Below are positions 27,693 to 37,969 of a DNA stretch of 64,000 nt, in pieces; within the stretch, counting starts at the first letter, position 1, and the number at the start of each line of letters is the position of its first letter. The notes beneath the pieces are model-generated. The model ran no database searches. It was not told where the DNA came from and was given only the letters and a program-made list of their open reading frames with translations. Origin of the DNA: Mycolicibacterium aubagnense (GTDB taxonomy: Bacteria > Actinomycetota > Actinomycetes > Mycobacteriales > Mycobacteriaceae); NCBI RefSeq assembly GCF_010730955.1, contig NZ_AP022577.1, positions 5,580,001 to 5,644,000 of the forward strand, in the 5' to 3' direction. Both the position numbers and the translations under genes were made by a program.

Positions 27693-28529
27693 CTAGACGC
27701 CCGTGTAGGTGGCGGGGTCCGGGCGGTACCGGGTGCCGTTGTCCAGACCGCTCAGGGCAGCCATGTGCTCGGCGGCCAGTTCGAACCCGAACACATCGAG
27801 GTTCTCGGCGATGCGCTCCGGCGACGACGAGCGCGGGATGACGGAGTTACCCAGCTGCAGACTCCAGCGGATCAGCACCTGGGCCGGCGTCTTGCTGTAT
27901 TCGGCGGCGACGGACTGCACGGTCGGGTTGGTCAGCAGGTTGCCGACGCCCAGCGGGCTGTAGGCCTGGGTGACGATGCCGCGCTCGGCGTGCACCGCGC
28001 GCAGCGCCGCCTGGTTGAGCAGCGGGTGCAGTTCGATCTGGTTGACCACCGGGCTGACGTAGCTCAGGTCGATGATGGTGGACAGGTCCTCGTCGGTGAA
28101 GTTGCAGACGCCGATCGACTTGGCGCTGCCGTCGTTGTGCACCTTGATCAGTGCACCCCAGCTGTCCACGTACTTGCTGATGTCGCCGGCGGGCCAATGG
28201 ATCATGTAGAGGTCCACGTACTCCATGCCGAGCTTGTCGAGGCTGACCTTGAGGGCGTCCTGGCCGGCCTGGAAGCCCTGGTCGGCGTTGGCCAGCTTGG
28301 TGGTGACGAAAATCTCGGCGCGCGGGATGCCCGACGCGGCGATGGCCCGGCCGACGGCTTCTTCGTTGCCGTAGACGGCTGCGGTGTCGATCAGCCGGAT
28401 ACCCATCTCGAGCGCAGCCGAGACGGCGCGCTCGGTCTCGGCGTCCGACAGCTCGGCGACACCGAGGCCGAGCGCCGGAATCGTGTTGTCGTCGTGGAGC
28501 GCCACATTGGGAATCTCTGCGGAGGCCAT
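27693..28529 (-). CDS. Aldo-keto reductase, first of a tandem pair
   Basis: 278 residues. An (alpha/beta)8 NADPH-dependent reductase with the AKR tetrad visible: Asp48 and Tyr53 in [11 protein letters not shown], Lys78 in VTTKLAN and His111 in MIHWPAG. The cofactor segment KSIGVCNFT and the C-terminal [16 protein letters not shown] are typical. Members reduce aldehydes and ketones such as methylglyoxal. It lies 5 nt downstream of a paralogue, and the pair ends in a strong terminator. It corresponds to Rv2971, or is a duplicate of it. Substrate is unknown. Confidence 0.93.
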   Translation of the reverse strand: MASAEIPNVALHDDNTIPALGLGVAELSDAETERAVSAALEMGIRLIDTAAVYGNEEAVGRAIAASGIPRAEIFVTTKLANADQGFQAGQDALKVSLDKLGMEYVDLYMIHWPAGDISKYVDSWGALIKVHNDGSAKSIGVCNFTDEDLSTIIDLSYVSPVVNQIELHPLLNQAALRAVHAERGIVTQAYSPLGVGNLLTNPTVQSVAAEYSKTPAQVLIRWSLQLGNSVIPRSSSPERIAENLDVFGFELAAEHMAALSGLDNGTRYRPDPATYTGV

Positions 28530-28534
28530 GTCAC

Positions 28535-29383
28535 CTACCCTGTGAAGTTGAATGTTCGTGGATCCGGGCCCAGGCGGGTGCCGTTGTCGAGGGTCGCGAT
28601 GGACGCGATGTCCGCTTCGCTCAGCTCGAAATCAAACACGTTGAAATTGCTCGCAATCCGCTCTGGGTTCACCGATTTCGGGATGACGATATTACCCAGC
28701 TGGAGATGCCACCTAATCAGGGCCTGTGCTGGCGTTTTTCCGTGGCGCTCGGCGATGGAGGTGACGGCCGGGTCCTGAAGCAGGGATCCTTGCCCCAGTG
28801 GGCTCCAGGCCTCGGTGGCGATGCCGTACCGGGCATGGGTCTCGCGCAGCTCCGCCTGTGGCAGGCGGGGATGGAGTTCGATCTGGTTGACGGCCGGCAC
28901 GATCCCCGTCGCATCGATGAGCAGTTTCAGATGCTCGGGTTCGAAGTTGCTGACGCCGATCGCGCGGATCCGGCCCTGGTCACGCAGGTGAGCGAACGCC
29001 TTGAAGGTGTCGACGAACAGGTTTTGCGCGGGCGTCGGCCAGTGGATCAGGTAGAGGTCCAGGTAGTCGAGCCCCAACCGCGCCATGCTGGCGTCGAACG
29101 CGGCGAGGGTCTTCTCGTAGCCCTGTTCGGAGTTCCACAGCTTGGTGACGACGAAGATGTCTTCACGTGCGACATCGGACGCGGCGATGGCCTGGCCGAC
29201 CTGGGTTTCGTTGAGGTAGGCCGCGGCGGTGTCGATATGTCGGTATCCGGCGTGCAATGCTGCCGTGACGGCGCGTTCGGTGTCCTCTGCAGGTGTCTGC
29301 CACACTCCGAGGCCGACCACCGGGATGGACGTACCGTCGTTGAGCATCAGCGTTGGATTCGGAACACCTGAAGGATCAGCCAT
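28535..29383 (-). CDS. Aldo-keto reductase, second of a tandem pair
   Basis: 282 residues from ATG 29383 ([10 protein letters not shown]); an ATG at 29395 would add four residues. The tetrad is Asp51 and Tyr56 ([10 protein letters not shown]), Lys81 ([11 protein letters not shown]) and His114 (LIHWPTP). [19 protein letters not shown] near the C-terminus is the usual cofactor contact. It is clearly homologous to the downstream gene along its length, so the two arose by duplication and later diverged. Its start codon overlaps the lipN start on the other strand within one CATG. Substrate is unknown. Confidence 0.92.
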   Translation of the reverse strand: MADPSGVPNPTLMLNDGTSIPVVGLGVWQTPAEDTERAVTAALHAGYRHIDTAAAYLNETQVGQAIAASDVAREDIFVVTKLWNSEQGYEKTLAAFDASMARLGLDYLDLYLIHWPTPAQNLFVDTFKAFAHLRDQGRIRAIGVSNFEPEHLKLLIDATGIVPAVNQIELHPRLPQAELRETHARYGIATEAWSPLGQGSLLQDPAVTSIAERHGKTPAQALIRWHLQLGNIVIPKSVNPERIASNFNVFDFELSEADIASIATLDNGTRLGPDPRTFNFTG

Positions 29384-30533
29384 GACCATGAGCATGCCAG
29401 GCGATGCTGTGCAGTCCGCGGCGACAAATCACGCCGAACTGGTCGGCCGGCCGGAGCATCCGGTCGCGGGCCGTCCCAGCCCGCTGCGCTTGACGGTCAT
29501 GACCAAGATCGGCGGCGTCGCCCTTCGGCTGCTGCCCAAGATCCCTGACTGGCTGAAGCGGGTCCTGCTCTGCGGGCGCCGGGTCACCATCGACGGAAAC
29601 ACCCTCGACACCACCCTTCAGCTGATGCTGGCGGCGCAGAACGCGAGCGGCGCCGGTGGCCTGGTCGTCAGCAGCGACATCGACGTCGCGCGAAAGCAGT
29701 TGACCGCGCTGTCGCGGTACCTCGACCCGGCCATCGCCGTGACGACGACCGACTTCGCCATCCCCGGTCCCGTCGAGCCGCTGCGCGCGCGGCACTACCA
29801 GCCAGACGTCACCGGCCCCGCCCCGATGCTGGTCTTCTTCCACGGTGGCGGATTTGTCGTCGGCGGCATCGAGTCGCATGACGGTCTGTGCCGGCTGATC
29901 TGTCGTGACGCCGGAGTGCACGTCGTGTCCGTCGAATACCGGCTGGCTCCCGAGCACCCGGCTCCGGCCGCCTCCGATGACTGCTACGCCGCCTACCTCT
30001 GGTGTGTGGAGAACGCCGCGCGTCTGGGCGCGATCCCGGCGAAGATCGCGGTCGGCGGCGACAGTGCCGGCGGCAACCTGGCGGCCGTCGTGTCTCAGCT
30101 GGCCCGCGACAACCACAAGCCGCGGCCGGCGTTGCAGTTGCTGATCTATCCCGTGACCAACTTCGCCGGGGACACCCGGTCGAAGGTGCTGTTCGCCGAC
30201 GGCTACTTCCTGAGCAAGATCGACATGGACTGGTTCCAGGCGAACTACCTGGCCGAGTCGGCGCTCGAGCCGTCGGACCCGCGGGTGTCGCCACTGTTGG
30301 CCGACGATCTGTCGGGGCTGCCGCCGGCGCTGGTGCTCACCGGTGGCTTCGACCCGTTGCGCGACGAGGGCGACGCCTACGCCGCGGCGCTGGCCGCCGC
30401 CGGGGTGCCGGTCGATCACCGCAGGTACGGCTCGCTGGTCCACGCGTTCGCGAATTTCTTCCCGCTCGGCGGCGATAGCGCGACGGCGACCGCGGACTTC
30501 GTCTCCGCATTTCGGGCTCACCTCACCCGCTGA
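29382..30533 (+). CDS. lipN: Hormone-sensitive-lipase-family esterase LipN
   Basis: 383 residues from ATG 29382; ATGs at 29388 and 29394 are alternatives. The oxyanion motif is FFHGGGFVVGG and the nucleophile elbow VGGDSAGG contains Ser228; the Asp is in GGFDPLRDEG and the His in SLVHAFANF. These define the bacterial HSL (alpha/beta-hydrolase-3) family. M. tuberculosis LipN (Rv2970c) hydrolyses short-chain esters. No signal peptide is evident, so it is likely cytoplasmic. It shares a divergent start region with the aldo-keto reductase. Confidence 0.93.
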   Translation: MTMSMPGDAVQSAATNHAELVGRPEHPVAGRPSPLRLTVMTKIGGVALRLLPKIPDWLKRVLLCGRRVTIDGNTLDTTLQLMLAAQNASGAGGLVVSSDIDVARKQLTALSRYLDPAIAVTTTDFAIPGPVEPLRARHYQPDVTGPAPMLVFFHGGGFVVGGIESHDGLCRLICRDAGVHVVSVEYRLAPEHPAPAASDDCYAAYLWCVENAARLGAIPAKIAVGGDSAGGNLAAVVSQLARDNHKPRPALQLLIYPVTNFAGDTRSKVLFADGYFLSKIDMDWFQANYLAESALEPSDPRVSPLLADDLSGLPPALVLTGGFDPLRDEGDAYAAALAAAGVPVDHRRYGSLVHAFANFFPLGGDSATATADFVSAFRAHLTR

Positions 30534-30591
30534 GGCCCGGTCCGGCGGGCTTCGGCAGGGTTTTCCCGATGGCGTCGGTACCCTTGACGCC

Positions 30592-31425
30592 GTGCCGTCG
30601 AAATCGTCGAAGTCATCGAAGAACGCCAGCTACGACCTGAAGGCCGCGGACCGGAAGCGGGACTGGGTGGTCAAGGGCGGGCTGACCGCGCTGGTCATCG
30701 TTTTCGCGGTGGTCCTGGTGGCGTACATCGTCATGAACGGCAAGCCCAAAGCCGACCCACACAAGGTGCAGGCCGTCCAGATCGCGGCCAGCAACGTCGT
30801 CACCAACCCCGGCACCAAGGACCCGAAGGTCACCCTCTCGATCTACGAGGACTTTCTCTGCCCGGTGTGCGGCGTCTTCGAAAAGACGTACGGCCCCACC
30901 ATCGCCAAGCTGATCGACAACGGCGACATCGCTGTCGACTACAACATCGTCTCGATCATCGGCCGTGGCGACCCGAAGTCGTACTCGACCCGCGCGGGAG
31001 CCATGGCGTACTGCGTCGCCGACGAGGACAAGACCGCGTTCCGGCGCTTCCATGAGGCGCTCTACAAGAACCAGCCCGAGGAAACCGCGGCCACTTTCCC
31101 GGACAACGCCAAACTGCTGGAGTACGCGCGCCAGTCCGGCGTCGCCGTCGGCCCGAACGACCCGCTCAGCAAGTGCGTCGAGAACGGCGTCTACACCGAG
31201 ATGGTCAACAACATGGCCCGCAACGCGCAGATTCAGGGCACCCCGACCATCAAGATCAACGGCACCGAGACCAGCCTGGTCCCGAACGGTGACCCGGCCA
31301 GCCTGATCGAGAAGATCAAGGCCATCGCGCCCGACCTGCCGAACCTGGCCACGGCATCGGCGGCCCCCGCCGCTCCCGCGCCCGGCGCCCCGGCACCGCA
31401 GCCCGCTCCGGCGCCGCACCAGTGA
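30592..31425 (+). CDS. DsbA-like thiol-disulfide oxidoreductase, membrane-anchored
   Basis: 277 residues from GTG 30592. A basic cytoplasmic N-terminus (KSSKSSKNASYDLK) leads into one membrane helix (residues 29-49). The outside thioredoxin fold has active site Cys90-Pro-Val-Cys93 in EDFLCPVCGVFE, and GTPTIKING carries the cis-proline. A Pro/Ala-rich tail ends the protein. It introduces disulfides into exported proteins and is reoxidised by VKOR, encoded next with a 4-bp overlap. TACCCT at 30579-30584 ends 7 nt before the GTG, so the mRNA is probably leaderless. Homologue of Rv2969c, whose M. tuberculosis protein is the Dsb oxidase partner. Confidence 0.93.
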   Translation: MPSKSSKSSKNASYDLKAADRKRDWVVKGGLTALVIVFAVVLVAYIVMNGKPKADPHKVQAVQIAASNVVTNPGTKDPKVTLSIYEDFLCPVCGVFEKTYGPTIAKLIDNGDIAVDYNIVSIIGRGDPKSYSTRAGAMAYCVADEDKTAFRRFHEALYKNQPEETAATFPDNAKLLEYARQSGVAVGPNDPLSKCVENGVYTEMVNNMARNAQIQGTPTIKINGTETSLVPNGDPASLIEKIKAIAPDLPNLATASAAPAAPAPGAPAPQPAPAPHQ

Positions 31426-32027
31426 CCGACGTCGAGACCTCCGAACGGCCGGCAGGGGTAGCGATCAGCCGCCCCGCCGCCGTCTGGGTTCTGCTCGCGG
31501 GCATCCTCGGCGAGGCCGCCGCGTTCGTGCTGTCGGTCGAGAAGATCCGGCAGCTGCAGAACCCGTCGTACGTCCCGTCGTGCAGCATCAATCCGGTGCT
31601 GTCGTGCGGATCGGTGATGCTGACCAAGCAGGCCTCGGTGTTCGGATTCCCGAACCCGCTCCTGGGCATCGCCGCCTTCAGCGTCGTGATCGTCACAGGT
31701 GTGCTGGCAGTGGCGGGGATTCGGCTGCCGCGGTGGTACTGGGCCGGTCTGGCCGGTGGCACGCTGCTCGGCGCCGTGTTCGTGCACTGGCTCATCTACC
31801 AGAGCCTGTACGAGATCGGCGCTCTGTGCCCGTATTGCATGGTCGTTTGGGTCGTCACCGTGGCGCTGCTGGTCGTGGTGTCGTCAATTGCCTTGCGGCC
31901 CTTGGCCGGTAGCAAAGCGTTGCACGCCCTGTACCAGTGGCGGTGGCCGCTGTACGCCGTGTGGGTCACCGCGATTGCGTTGCTGATCCTTGATCGATTC
32001 TGGAGTTATTGGTCCACGCTGATCTAG
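31422..32027 (+). CDS. Vitamin K epoxide reductase homologue (VKOR)
   Basis: 201 residues, four to five membrane helices. The loop cysteines Cys54 and Cys62 (PSCSINPVLSCGS) and the quinone-site pair Cys136-Pro-Tyr-Cys139 (ALCPYCMVVW) are all present. It passes electrons from the DsbA-like protein to quinone, taking the role of E. coli DsbB. GTG 31422 overlaps the upstream stop as GTGA, which indicates translational coupling. Homologue of Rv2968c, the mycobacterial VKOR. It ends 34 nt before pyc. Confidence 0.95.
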   Translation: MTDVETSERPAGVAISRPAAVWVLLAGILGEAAAFVLSVEKIRQLQNPSYVPSCSINPVLSCGSVMLTKQASVFGFPNPLLGIAAFSVVIVTGVLAVAGIRLPRWYWAGLAGGTLLGAVFVHWLIYQSLYEIGALCPYCMVVWVVTVALLVVVSSIALRPLAGSKALHALYQWRWPLYAVWVTAIALLILDRFWSYWSTLI

Positions 32028-32061
32028 CGCGCCAGTTGGCCGTACCCGCTAGGGTCACTGG

Positions 32062-35000
32062 GTGATTTCCAAACTCCTGGTGGCCAATCGCGGTGAAATC
32101 GCGATCCGGGCCTTTCGCGCAGCCAACGAATTGGGTATCGCCACCGTCGCGGTGTACCCGTTCGAGGATCGCAATTCGCTGCATCGGCTCAAGGCTGACG
32201 AGTCGTACCAGATCGGCGAGAAGGGCCATCCGGTCCGGGCGTACCTGAATATCGATGACATCGTCGCGACGGCCGTGGCGTGCGGCGCCGACGCGATCTA
32301 CCCAGGCTATGGCTTCCTGTCCGAAAACCCCGAACTGGCGGCAGCCTGTGCTGCCGCGGGCATCACATTCGTCGGACCTGGCTCCGACATCCTCGAACTG
32401 ACCGGCAACAAGGCACGGGCCATCGAGTCCGCGCGCGCCGCGGGGCTGCCCGTGCTGGCCTCGTCGGAGCCGTCGTCGTCGGTGGATGACCTACTCGCGG
32501 CCGCCGAGCACATGCAGTTCCCGTTGTTCGTCAAGGCCGTCGCCGGTGGTGGCGGTCGCGGTATGCGCCGGGTGGCAGACCCAGCCGACCTCCGTGAGGC
32601 CATCGAAGCCGCGTCCCGCGAAGCCGATTCGGCGTTCGGTGACCCGACGGTGTTCCTGGAGCAGGCCGTCGTCAACCCGCGGCACATCGAAGTGCAGATC
32701 CTCGCCGACACCCACGGCAACGTCATGCACCTGTTCGAGCGCGACTGCAGCGTCCAGCGCCGCCACCAGAAGGTCATCGAGCTGGCCCCCGCGCCGAACC
32801 TGGATCCCGCACTGCGCGACCGCATGTGCAACGACGCCGTGGCCTTCGCCCGGCAGATCGGCTACTCGTGCGCCGGCACCGTCGAATTCCTCGTCGACGA
32901 GCGCGGCCAGCACGTCTTCATCGAGATGAACCCGCGCATCCAGGTGGAGCACACGGTGACCGAGGAGATCACCGCCGTCGACCTGGTCGCCTCGCAGTTG
33001 TGTATCGCCTCCGGTTCGTCGCTCGAGCAGCTGGGATTGAGCCAGGAGACCATGCAGGCCCGCGGCGCCGCGCTGCAGTGCCGTATCACCACCGAGGACC
33101 CGGCCAACGGCTTCCGTCCCGACACCGGCCGCATCACCGCCTACCGTACCCCGGGCGGCGCCGGCATCCGGCTCGACGGCGGCACCAACCTGGGCGCCGA
33201 GGTCTCGGCGCACTTCGACTCCATGCTGGTCAAATTGACTTGTCGCGGAAGGGATTTGACGACCGCCGTGGCGCGCGCCAAGCGGGCCCTGGCCGAATTC
33301 CGTATCCGCGGTGTCTCAACGAACATCCCGTTCCTGCAGGCGGTGCTCGATGACCCCGATTTCGTCGCCGGAAAGGTGACGACGTCATTCATCGACGAAC
33401 GTCCGCAGCTGCTGACCGCGCGCAGCAGCGCCGACCGCGGCACCAAGATCCTCAACTACCTGGCCGACGTGACGGTCAACCAGCCGCACGGACCACGCCC
33501 GTCAGCGGTATACCCGCGCGACAAGCTGCCCGCCGTCGACCTCAAGGCCGCGCCGCCCGCGGGCTCGAAGCAGCGGTTGGTGGAACTGGGTCCGGAGGGC
33601 TTCGCGCGTTGGCTGCGCGACAGCCCGGCCGTCGGGGTCACCGATACCACCTTCCGCGATGCGCACCAGTCGCTGCTGGCCACCCGCGTGCGGTCCACCG
33701 GCCTGCTGGAGATCGCTCCGTACATCGCCCGGTCGACGCCGCAGCTGCTGTCGGTCGAGTGCTGGGGTGGTGCCACTTACGATGTGGGCCTTCGCTTTTT
33801 GAAGGAAGACCCGTGGGAGCGGCTGGCCGCACTGCGTGAGGCCCTGCCGAACATCTGTCTGCAGATGCTGCTGCGCGGCCGCAACACCGTCGGCTACACG
33901 CCGTACCCCGAATTGGTGACGTCGGCCTTCGTCGAAGAGGCCACGGCCACCGGCATCGACATCTTCCGCATCTTCGACGCGCTGAACAATGTGTCCTCGA
34001 TGCGCCCCGCCATCGAAGCGGTGCGTGAAACCGGTTCTGCGGTAGCCGAAGTCGCGATGTCCTACACCGGCGACCTGACCAACCCGGGCGAGAAGATCTA
34101 CACCCTGGATTACTGGCTGAAACTCGCCGACGAGATCGTCGACGCCGGCGCGCACGTGCTGGCCATCAAGGACATGGCCGGCCTGCTGCGGCCGCCGGCA
34201 GCGGCAAAACTGGTGTCGGCGTTGAAGTCTCGCTTCGACCTGCCGGTACACGTGCACACCCACGACACCCCGGGTGGGCAGCTGGCGACCTACATGGCCG
34301 CCTGGCAGGCCGGTGCCGATGCGGTCGACGGTGCCTCGGCACCGATGGCCGGCACCACCAGCCAGCCCGCGCTGTCGTCCATCGTCGCGGCGACGGCGCA
34401 CACCCAGTACGACACCGGGCTGTCGCTGGCGGCGGTCTGCGACCTGGAGCCGTACTGGGAGGCGCTGCGCCGGGTGTACGCGCCGTTCGAGTCCGGCCTG
34501 CCATCGCCGACCGGTCGCGTCTACACCCACGAAATCCCGGGTGGCCAGCTCAGCAACCTGCGTACGCAGGCGATCGCGCTGGGCCTGGGAGACCGGTTCG
34601 AGGAGATCGAGAACGCCTACGCAGGTGCCGACCGGATCCTCGGCCGCCTGGTGAAGGTGACGCCGTCGAGCAAGGTGGTGGGCGACTTGGCCCTCTCGCT
34701 GGTCGGTGCCCACGTCACCGCTGACGACTTCGCGGCCGACCCGTCCCGCTATGACATCCCGGACAGCGTCATCGGATTCTTCCGCGGCGAGTTGGGCGAC
34801 CCGCCCGGTGGTTGGCCGGAGCCGTTGCGCAGCAAGGCACTGGAGGGACGCGGCCCGGCCAGGCCGGAGCAGCAGCTGACCGAGGAGGACGAGGCTCAGC
34901 TGGCGGCGCCGGGTCCGGTGCGCCAGGGCGCGCTGAACCGGTTGTTGTTCCCCGGACCGACGAAGGAGTTCCTGGCGCACCGCGAGGAATACGGCGATAC

Positions 35001-35445
35001 CTCGCGGCTCAGTGCCAATCAGTTCTTCTACGGTCTGCGCCGCGGGGAAGAGCATCGCGTGCAGCTGGAGAAGGGCGTCGAGCTGCTGATCGGCCTGGAG
35101 GCGGTGTCCGAGCCCGACGAGCGCGGCATGCGTACCGTGTTGTGCCTCATCAACGGTCAGCTGCGGCCCGTGCTGGTTCGTGACCGCGCCATCGCCGCGG
35201 ACGTGCCGGCTGCCGAGAAGGCCGACCGCACCAACCCCGACCACGTGGCGGCTCCGTTCGCTGGTGTGGTCACGGTCGGCGTTGCGGTCGGCGACCAGGT
35301 GGATGCCGGCCAGACCATCGCCACGATCGAGGCGATGAAGATGGAGGCGGCCATCACCGCACCGAAGGCCGGCACTGTCGCGCGGATCGCCGTCACGCCT
35401 ACCGCGGGTGTGGAGGGTGGCGATCTGCTCGTGGTGATCAGCTGA
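32062..35445 (+). CDS. pyc: Pyruvate carboxylase
   Basis: 1127 residues in the standard order. The biotin carboxylase part (1 to about 450) has [27 protein letters not shown] and [17 protein letters not shown]. The carboxyltransferase part (about 515-800) starts with [20 protein letters not shown]. The C-terminal biotin carrier domain has Lys1093 in EAMKMEA. It carboxylates pyruvate to oxaloacetate. TAGGGT at 32050-32055 ends 6 nt before GTG 32062, suggesting a leaderless mRNA. rsmD overlaps its stop. Homologue of Rv2967c (pca). Confidence 0.98.
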   Translation: MISKLLVANRGEIAIRAFRAANELGIATVAVYPFEDRNSLHRLKADESYQIGEKGHPVRAYLNIDDIVATAVACGADAIYPGYGFLSENPELAAACAAAGITFVGPGSDILELTGNKARAIESARAAGLPVLASSEPSSSVDDLLAAAEHMQFPLFVKAVAGGGGRGMRRVADPADLREAIEAASREADSAFGDPTVFLEQAVVNPRHIEVQILADTHGNVMHLFERDCSVQRRHQKVIELAPAPNLDPALRDRMCNDAVAFARQIGYSCAGTVEFLVDERGQHVFIEMNPRIQVEHTVTEEITAVDLVASQLCIASGSSLEQLGLSQETMQARGAALQCRITTEDPANGFRPDTGRITAYRTPGGAGIRLDGGTNLGAEVSAHFDSMLVKLTCRGRDLTTAVARAKRALAEFRIRGVSTNIPFLQAVLDDPDFVAGKVTTSFIDERPQLLTARSSADRGTKILNYLADVTVNQPHGPRPSAVYPRDKLPAVDLKAAPPAGSKQRLVELGPEGFARWLRDSPAVGVTDTTFRDAHQSLLATRVRSTGLLEIAPYIARSTPQLLSVECWGGATYDVGLRFLKEDPWERLAALREALPNICLQMLLRGRNTVGYTPYPELVTSAFVEEATATGIDIFRIFDALNNVSSMRPAIEAVRETGSAVAEVAMSYTGDLTNPGEKIYTLDYWLKLADEIVDAGAHVLAIKDMAGLLRPPAAAKLVSALKSRFDLPVHVHTHDTPGGQLATYMAAWQAGADAVDGASAPMAGTTSQPALSSIVAATAHTQYDTGLSLAAVCDLEPYWEALRRVYAPFESGLPSPTGRVYTHEIPGGQLSNLRTQAIALGLGDRFEEIENAYAGADRILGRLVKVTPSSKVVGDLALSLVGAHVTADDFAADPSRYDIPDSVIGFFRGELGDPPGGWPEPLRSKALEGRGPARPEQQLTEEDEAQLAAPGPVRQGALNRLLFPGPTKEFLAHREEYGDTSRLSANQFFYGLRRGEEHRVQLEKGVELLIGLEAVSEPDERGMRTVLCLINGQLRPVLVRDRAIAADVPAAEKADRTNPDHVAAPFAGVVTVGVAVGDQVDAGQTIATIEAMKMEAAITAPKAGTVARIAVTPTAGVEGGDLLVVIS

Positions 35446-35999
35446 CCCGGATCATCGGCGGCCGCCATGGCGGCCGCCGGATTTCGGTGCCCGCCAAAGG
35501 GACTCGACCGACGACGGATCGGGTGCGCGAGTCGCTGTTCAACGTGCTGGCGGCCCGGGTGGATTTCGATGGGGCCCGTGTGCTCGACCTGTACGCCGGG
35601 TCGGGAGCGCTCGGACTGGAGTCGCTGTCGCGGGGCGCGGCCTCGGCCTTGTTCGTCGAGTCCGACCGGCGCGCCGCGGCGGTGATCGCACGGAACATCG
35701 CCGAGCTGGGGGTCGACGGCGCGGCGGTGCGGTGCGCCACGGCGTCCAGTGTGGCGGGGACGTCCGCGACCCGGCCGGTGGACCTGGTGTTCGCCGATCC
35801 GCCGTACGACGTACCGGCCGCTGACGTGGAAGCCATTGTCGGACAGCTGGTTTCAGGTGGCTGGTTGGCGGCGGGGGCGATCGCGGTGATCGAGCGCCCG
35901 GCGTCAGGCCCGGCGCTCGTCTGGCCGGTCGGCTGGACCGTGCTGCGCGAGCGGCGGTACGGCGACACCCGGCTGGAGATGGCGGAGTGGGCGGGCTGA
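35442..35999 (+). CDS. rsmD: 16S rRNA (guanine966-N2)-methyltransferase, CTG start
   Basis: 185 residues if started at CTG 35442, read as [19 protein letters not shown], the conserved RsmD N-terminus. The first ATG/GTG/TTG in frame is GTG 35487, which would drop the first 15 conserved residues including the RNA-contact GG-x-GGR segment. CTG overlaps the pyc stop as CTGA. Other motifs are [14 protein letters not shown], the SAM site [13 protein letters not shown], and the catalytic FADPPYD. It methylates 16S rRNA G966. Homologue of Rv2966c. Confidence 0.92.
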   Translation: MTRIIGGRHGGRRISVPAKGTRPTTDRVRESLFNVLAARVDFDGARVLDLYAGSGALGLESLSRGAASALFVESDRRAAAVIARNIAELGVDGAAVRCATASSVAGTSATRPVDLVFADPPYDVPAADVEAIVGQLVSGGWLAAGAIAVIERPASGPALVWPVGWTVLRERRYGDTRLEMAEWAG

Positions 36000-36036
36000 G
36001 CGCCGGCATTGCCCGGGCCTTGTACCGTCTTGGGCT

Positions 36037-36513
36037 ATGAGCGGTGCGGTCTGCCCGGGATCCTTCGACCCGATAACCCTTGGTCACCTCGACGTCTTCG
36101 AGCGGGCGGCAGCCCAGTTCGACGAGGTGGTGGTGGCGGTGCTGGTGAACCCCAACAAGAAGGGCATGTTCACCGGCGAGGAACGCATCGCGATGATCAC
36201 CGAGGCGACATCGCACCTGCCGAACCTGCGTGCCGAGACCGGATCGGGGCTTGTCGTCGACTTCGCCCGGGCGCGCGGGCTGACGGCCATCGTCAAGGGA
36301 CTGCGCACCGGCACCGACTTCGAGTACGAGTTGCAAATGGCGCAGATGAACCGACACGTTGCCGGTGTCGACACCTTCTTCGTCGCCACCAAGCCGCAGT
36401 TCTCTTTCGTGTCGTCGTCGTTGGCGAAGGAGGTGGCGGCCCTCGGCGGCGACGTCACCGACCTGCTGCCGGCAGCGGTGAACGAGCGGTTGCAGGCCAA
36501 GCTGGCTGGATAG
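36037..36513 (+). CDS. coaD: Phosphopantetheine adenylyltransferase
   Basis: 158 residues. A nucleotidyltransferase with the TxGH-type motif in [17 protein letters not shown] and the second motif in [35 protein letters not shown] is CoaD-specific. It makes dephospho-CoA from 4'-phosphopantetheine and ATP, the penultimate step of CoA synthesis. TACCGT at 36023-36028 ends 8 nt before the ATG. Homologue of Rv2965c. In M. tuberculosis the next genes are the PDIM/PGL locus; here sepIVA follows. Confidence 0.97.
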   Translation: MSGAVCPGSFDPITLGHLDVFERAAAQFDEVVVAVLVNPNKKGMFTGEERIAMITEATSHLPNLRAETGSGLVVDFARARGLTAIVKGLRTGTDFEYELQMAQMNRHVAGVDTFFVATKPQFSFVSSSLAKEVAALGGDVTDLLPAAVNERLQAKLAG

Positions 36514-36602
36514 TTCTGCGCGACACACCGGCCGCCAAAGCGGAGTCACACGAGTAACACCAGGCACACTGGTAACAACAACTACGCCTGGAGGATGTTG
36601 CC

Positions 36603-37340
36603 GTGTACCGAGTATTTGAGGCGCTGGACGAGCTCGGCGCGATCGTGGAAGAGGCACGTGGAGTGCCGATGACCGCGGGCTGCATGGTGCCGCGGGGCGA
36701 TGTCCTGGAACTTCTCGACGACATCAAGGACGCGATCCCGGGTGAACTGGACGACGCCCAGGATGTTCTGGATGCCCGCGACGGGATGCTGCGCGAAGCC
36801 AAGCAGCACGCCGACTCGATGGTGTCGTCGGCCACGGCCGAGGCGGATTCCCTGGTCAATCACGCTCGGTCCGAGGCCGACCGGCTGCTGGCCGACGCCA
36901 AGGCTCAGGCCGACCGCATGGTCGCCGAGGCGCGTGCGCACAGCGAGCGCATGGTCGGGGAGGCCCGTGAAGAGGCCAACCGGATCTCCGCCACCGCCAA
37001 GCGCGAGTACGAGGCCAGCACCAACCGGGCCAAGGCCGAGGTCGACCGGCTCCTGGAGAGCGGCAACCTCTCGTACGAGAAGGCCGTGCAGGAGGGCATC
37101 AAAGAGCAGCAGCGCCTGGTGTCGGAGACCGAGGTGGTCCAGACCGCCCACGCCGAGGCCACCCGCATGGTCGATTCCGCGCATGCCGAGGCCGACCGCC
37201 TGCGGGGCGAATGCGACATCTACGTCGACACCAAGCTCGCCGAGTTCGAGGAGCACCTCCAGGGCACGCTGCGTTCGGTCAGCCGGGGCCGGCACCAGCT
37301 GCGTACCGCAGCGGGCACGCACGACTACGCGCAGCGCTGA
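36603..37340 (+). CDS. sepIVA: SepIVA, DivIVA-domain septation protein
   Basis: 245 residues. A short N-terminal segment (VYRVFEALDELGAIVEEARGVPMTAGCMVPRGDVLELLDDIK type) is followed by a long charged coiled coil rich in Ala, Glu and Arg (about 50-225), with no membrane helix. It matches Rv2927c, the mycobacterial septation and elongation regulator SepIVA. GGAGG lies about 10 nt before GTG 36603. It is the first gene of a run with DUF177, rnc and mutM. It acts in the cytoplasm, and other DivIVA-like proteins (Wag31) are encoded elsewhere. Confidence 0.9.
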   Translation: MYRVFEALDELGAIVEEARGVPMTAGCMVPRGDVLELLDDIKDAIPGELDDAQDVLDARDGMLREAKQHADSMVSSATAEADSLVNHARSEADRLLADAKAQADRMVAEARAHSERMVGEAREEANRISATAKREYEASTNRAKAEVDRLLESGNLSYEKAVQEGIKEQQRLVSETEVVQTAHAEATRMVDSAHAEADRLRGECDIYVDTKLAEFEEHLQGTLRSVSRGRHQLRTAAGTHDYAQR

Positions 37341-37396
37341 ATCGGTTGGCGGGAATGGCGTCCGGTCGATGACCGGCGCCGACGTAGGATTGTCCA

Positions 37397-37969
37397 ATGC
37401 CTGGCCCGAGACCGCTGACCATTGACATTGCGCGATTGGGCCGACGGCCCGGGTCGATGATTACGCACGTCGAAACCGTGCCCAGTCCCGAGCGGATCGG
37501 CCTGGATCTGATGGCGATCGAGGCCGGCGCGCCGATCGACCTCGATCTGCAACTGCAGTCGGTGTCCGAAGGCGTGCTGGTGACAGGGTCGGTATCCGCG
37601 CCGACCTCCGGCGAGTGTTCGCGGTGCCTCAACCCGCTGTCCGGGCATGTCACGGTCGACCTCACCGAGCTGTTCGCCTACCCCGACAGCACGACCGAGG
37701 CCACCACGGAGGAAGACGAAGTCGGTCACGTCGTCGATGACACCGTCGACCTCGGGCAGTCGATTATCGACGAGGTCGGGCTGACGCTGCCGTTCTCGCC
37801 GGTGTGCACCCCGGACTGCCCGGGCTTGTGCCCCGATTGCGGGGTGCGCCTGCTGGACGCCGAACCAGGCCATCACCACGACAAGATCGACCCGCGGTGG
37901 GCGAAGTTGTCGGCATTGATGCCGGACAGCCCCGACGCCGACGGTGCTTCGCCGGAGGGCGGTCTATGA
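37397..37969 (+). CDS. DUF177 (YceD-like) protein
   Basis: 190 residues. [25 protein letters not shown] and the C-terminal [16 protein letters not shown] are the YceD/DUF177 signatures, with cysteines likely to bind zinc. In many bacteria it is coupled to rpmF and tied to 23S rRNA accumulation; here rpmF is missing and rnc follows directly, overlapping by 4 bp. TAGGAT at 37385-37390 ends 6 nt before the ATG, so the mRNA is probably leaderless. Homologue of Rv2926c. Confidence 0.92.
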   Translation: MPGPRPLTIDIARLGRRPGSMITHVETVPSPERIGLDLMAIEAGAPIDLDLQLQSVSEGVLVTGSVSAPTSGECSRCLNPLSGHVTVDLTELFAYPDSTTEATTEEDEVGHVVDDTVDLGQSIIDEVGLTLPFSPVCTPDCPGLCPDCGVRLLDAEPGHHHDKIDPRWAKLSALMPDSPDADGASPEGGL

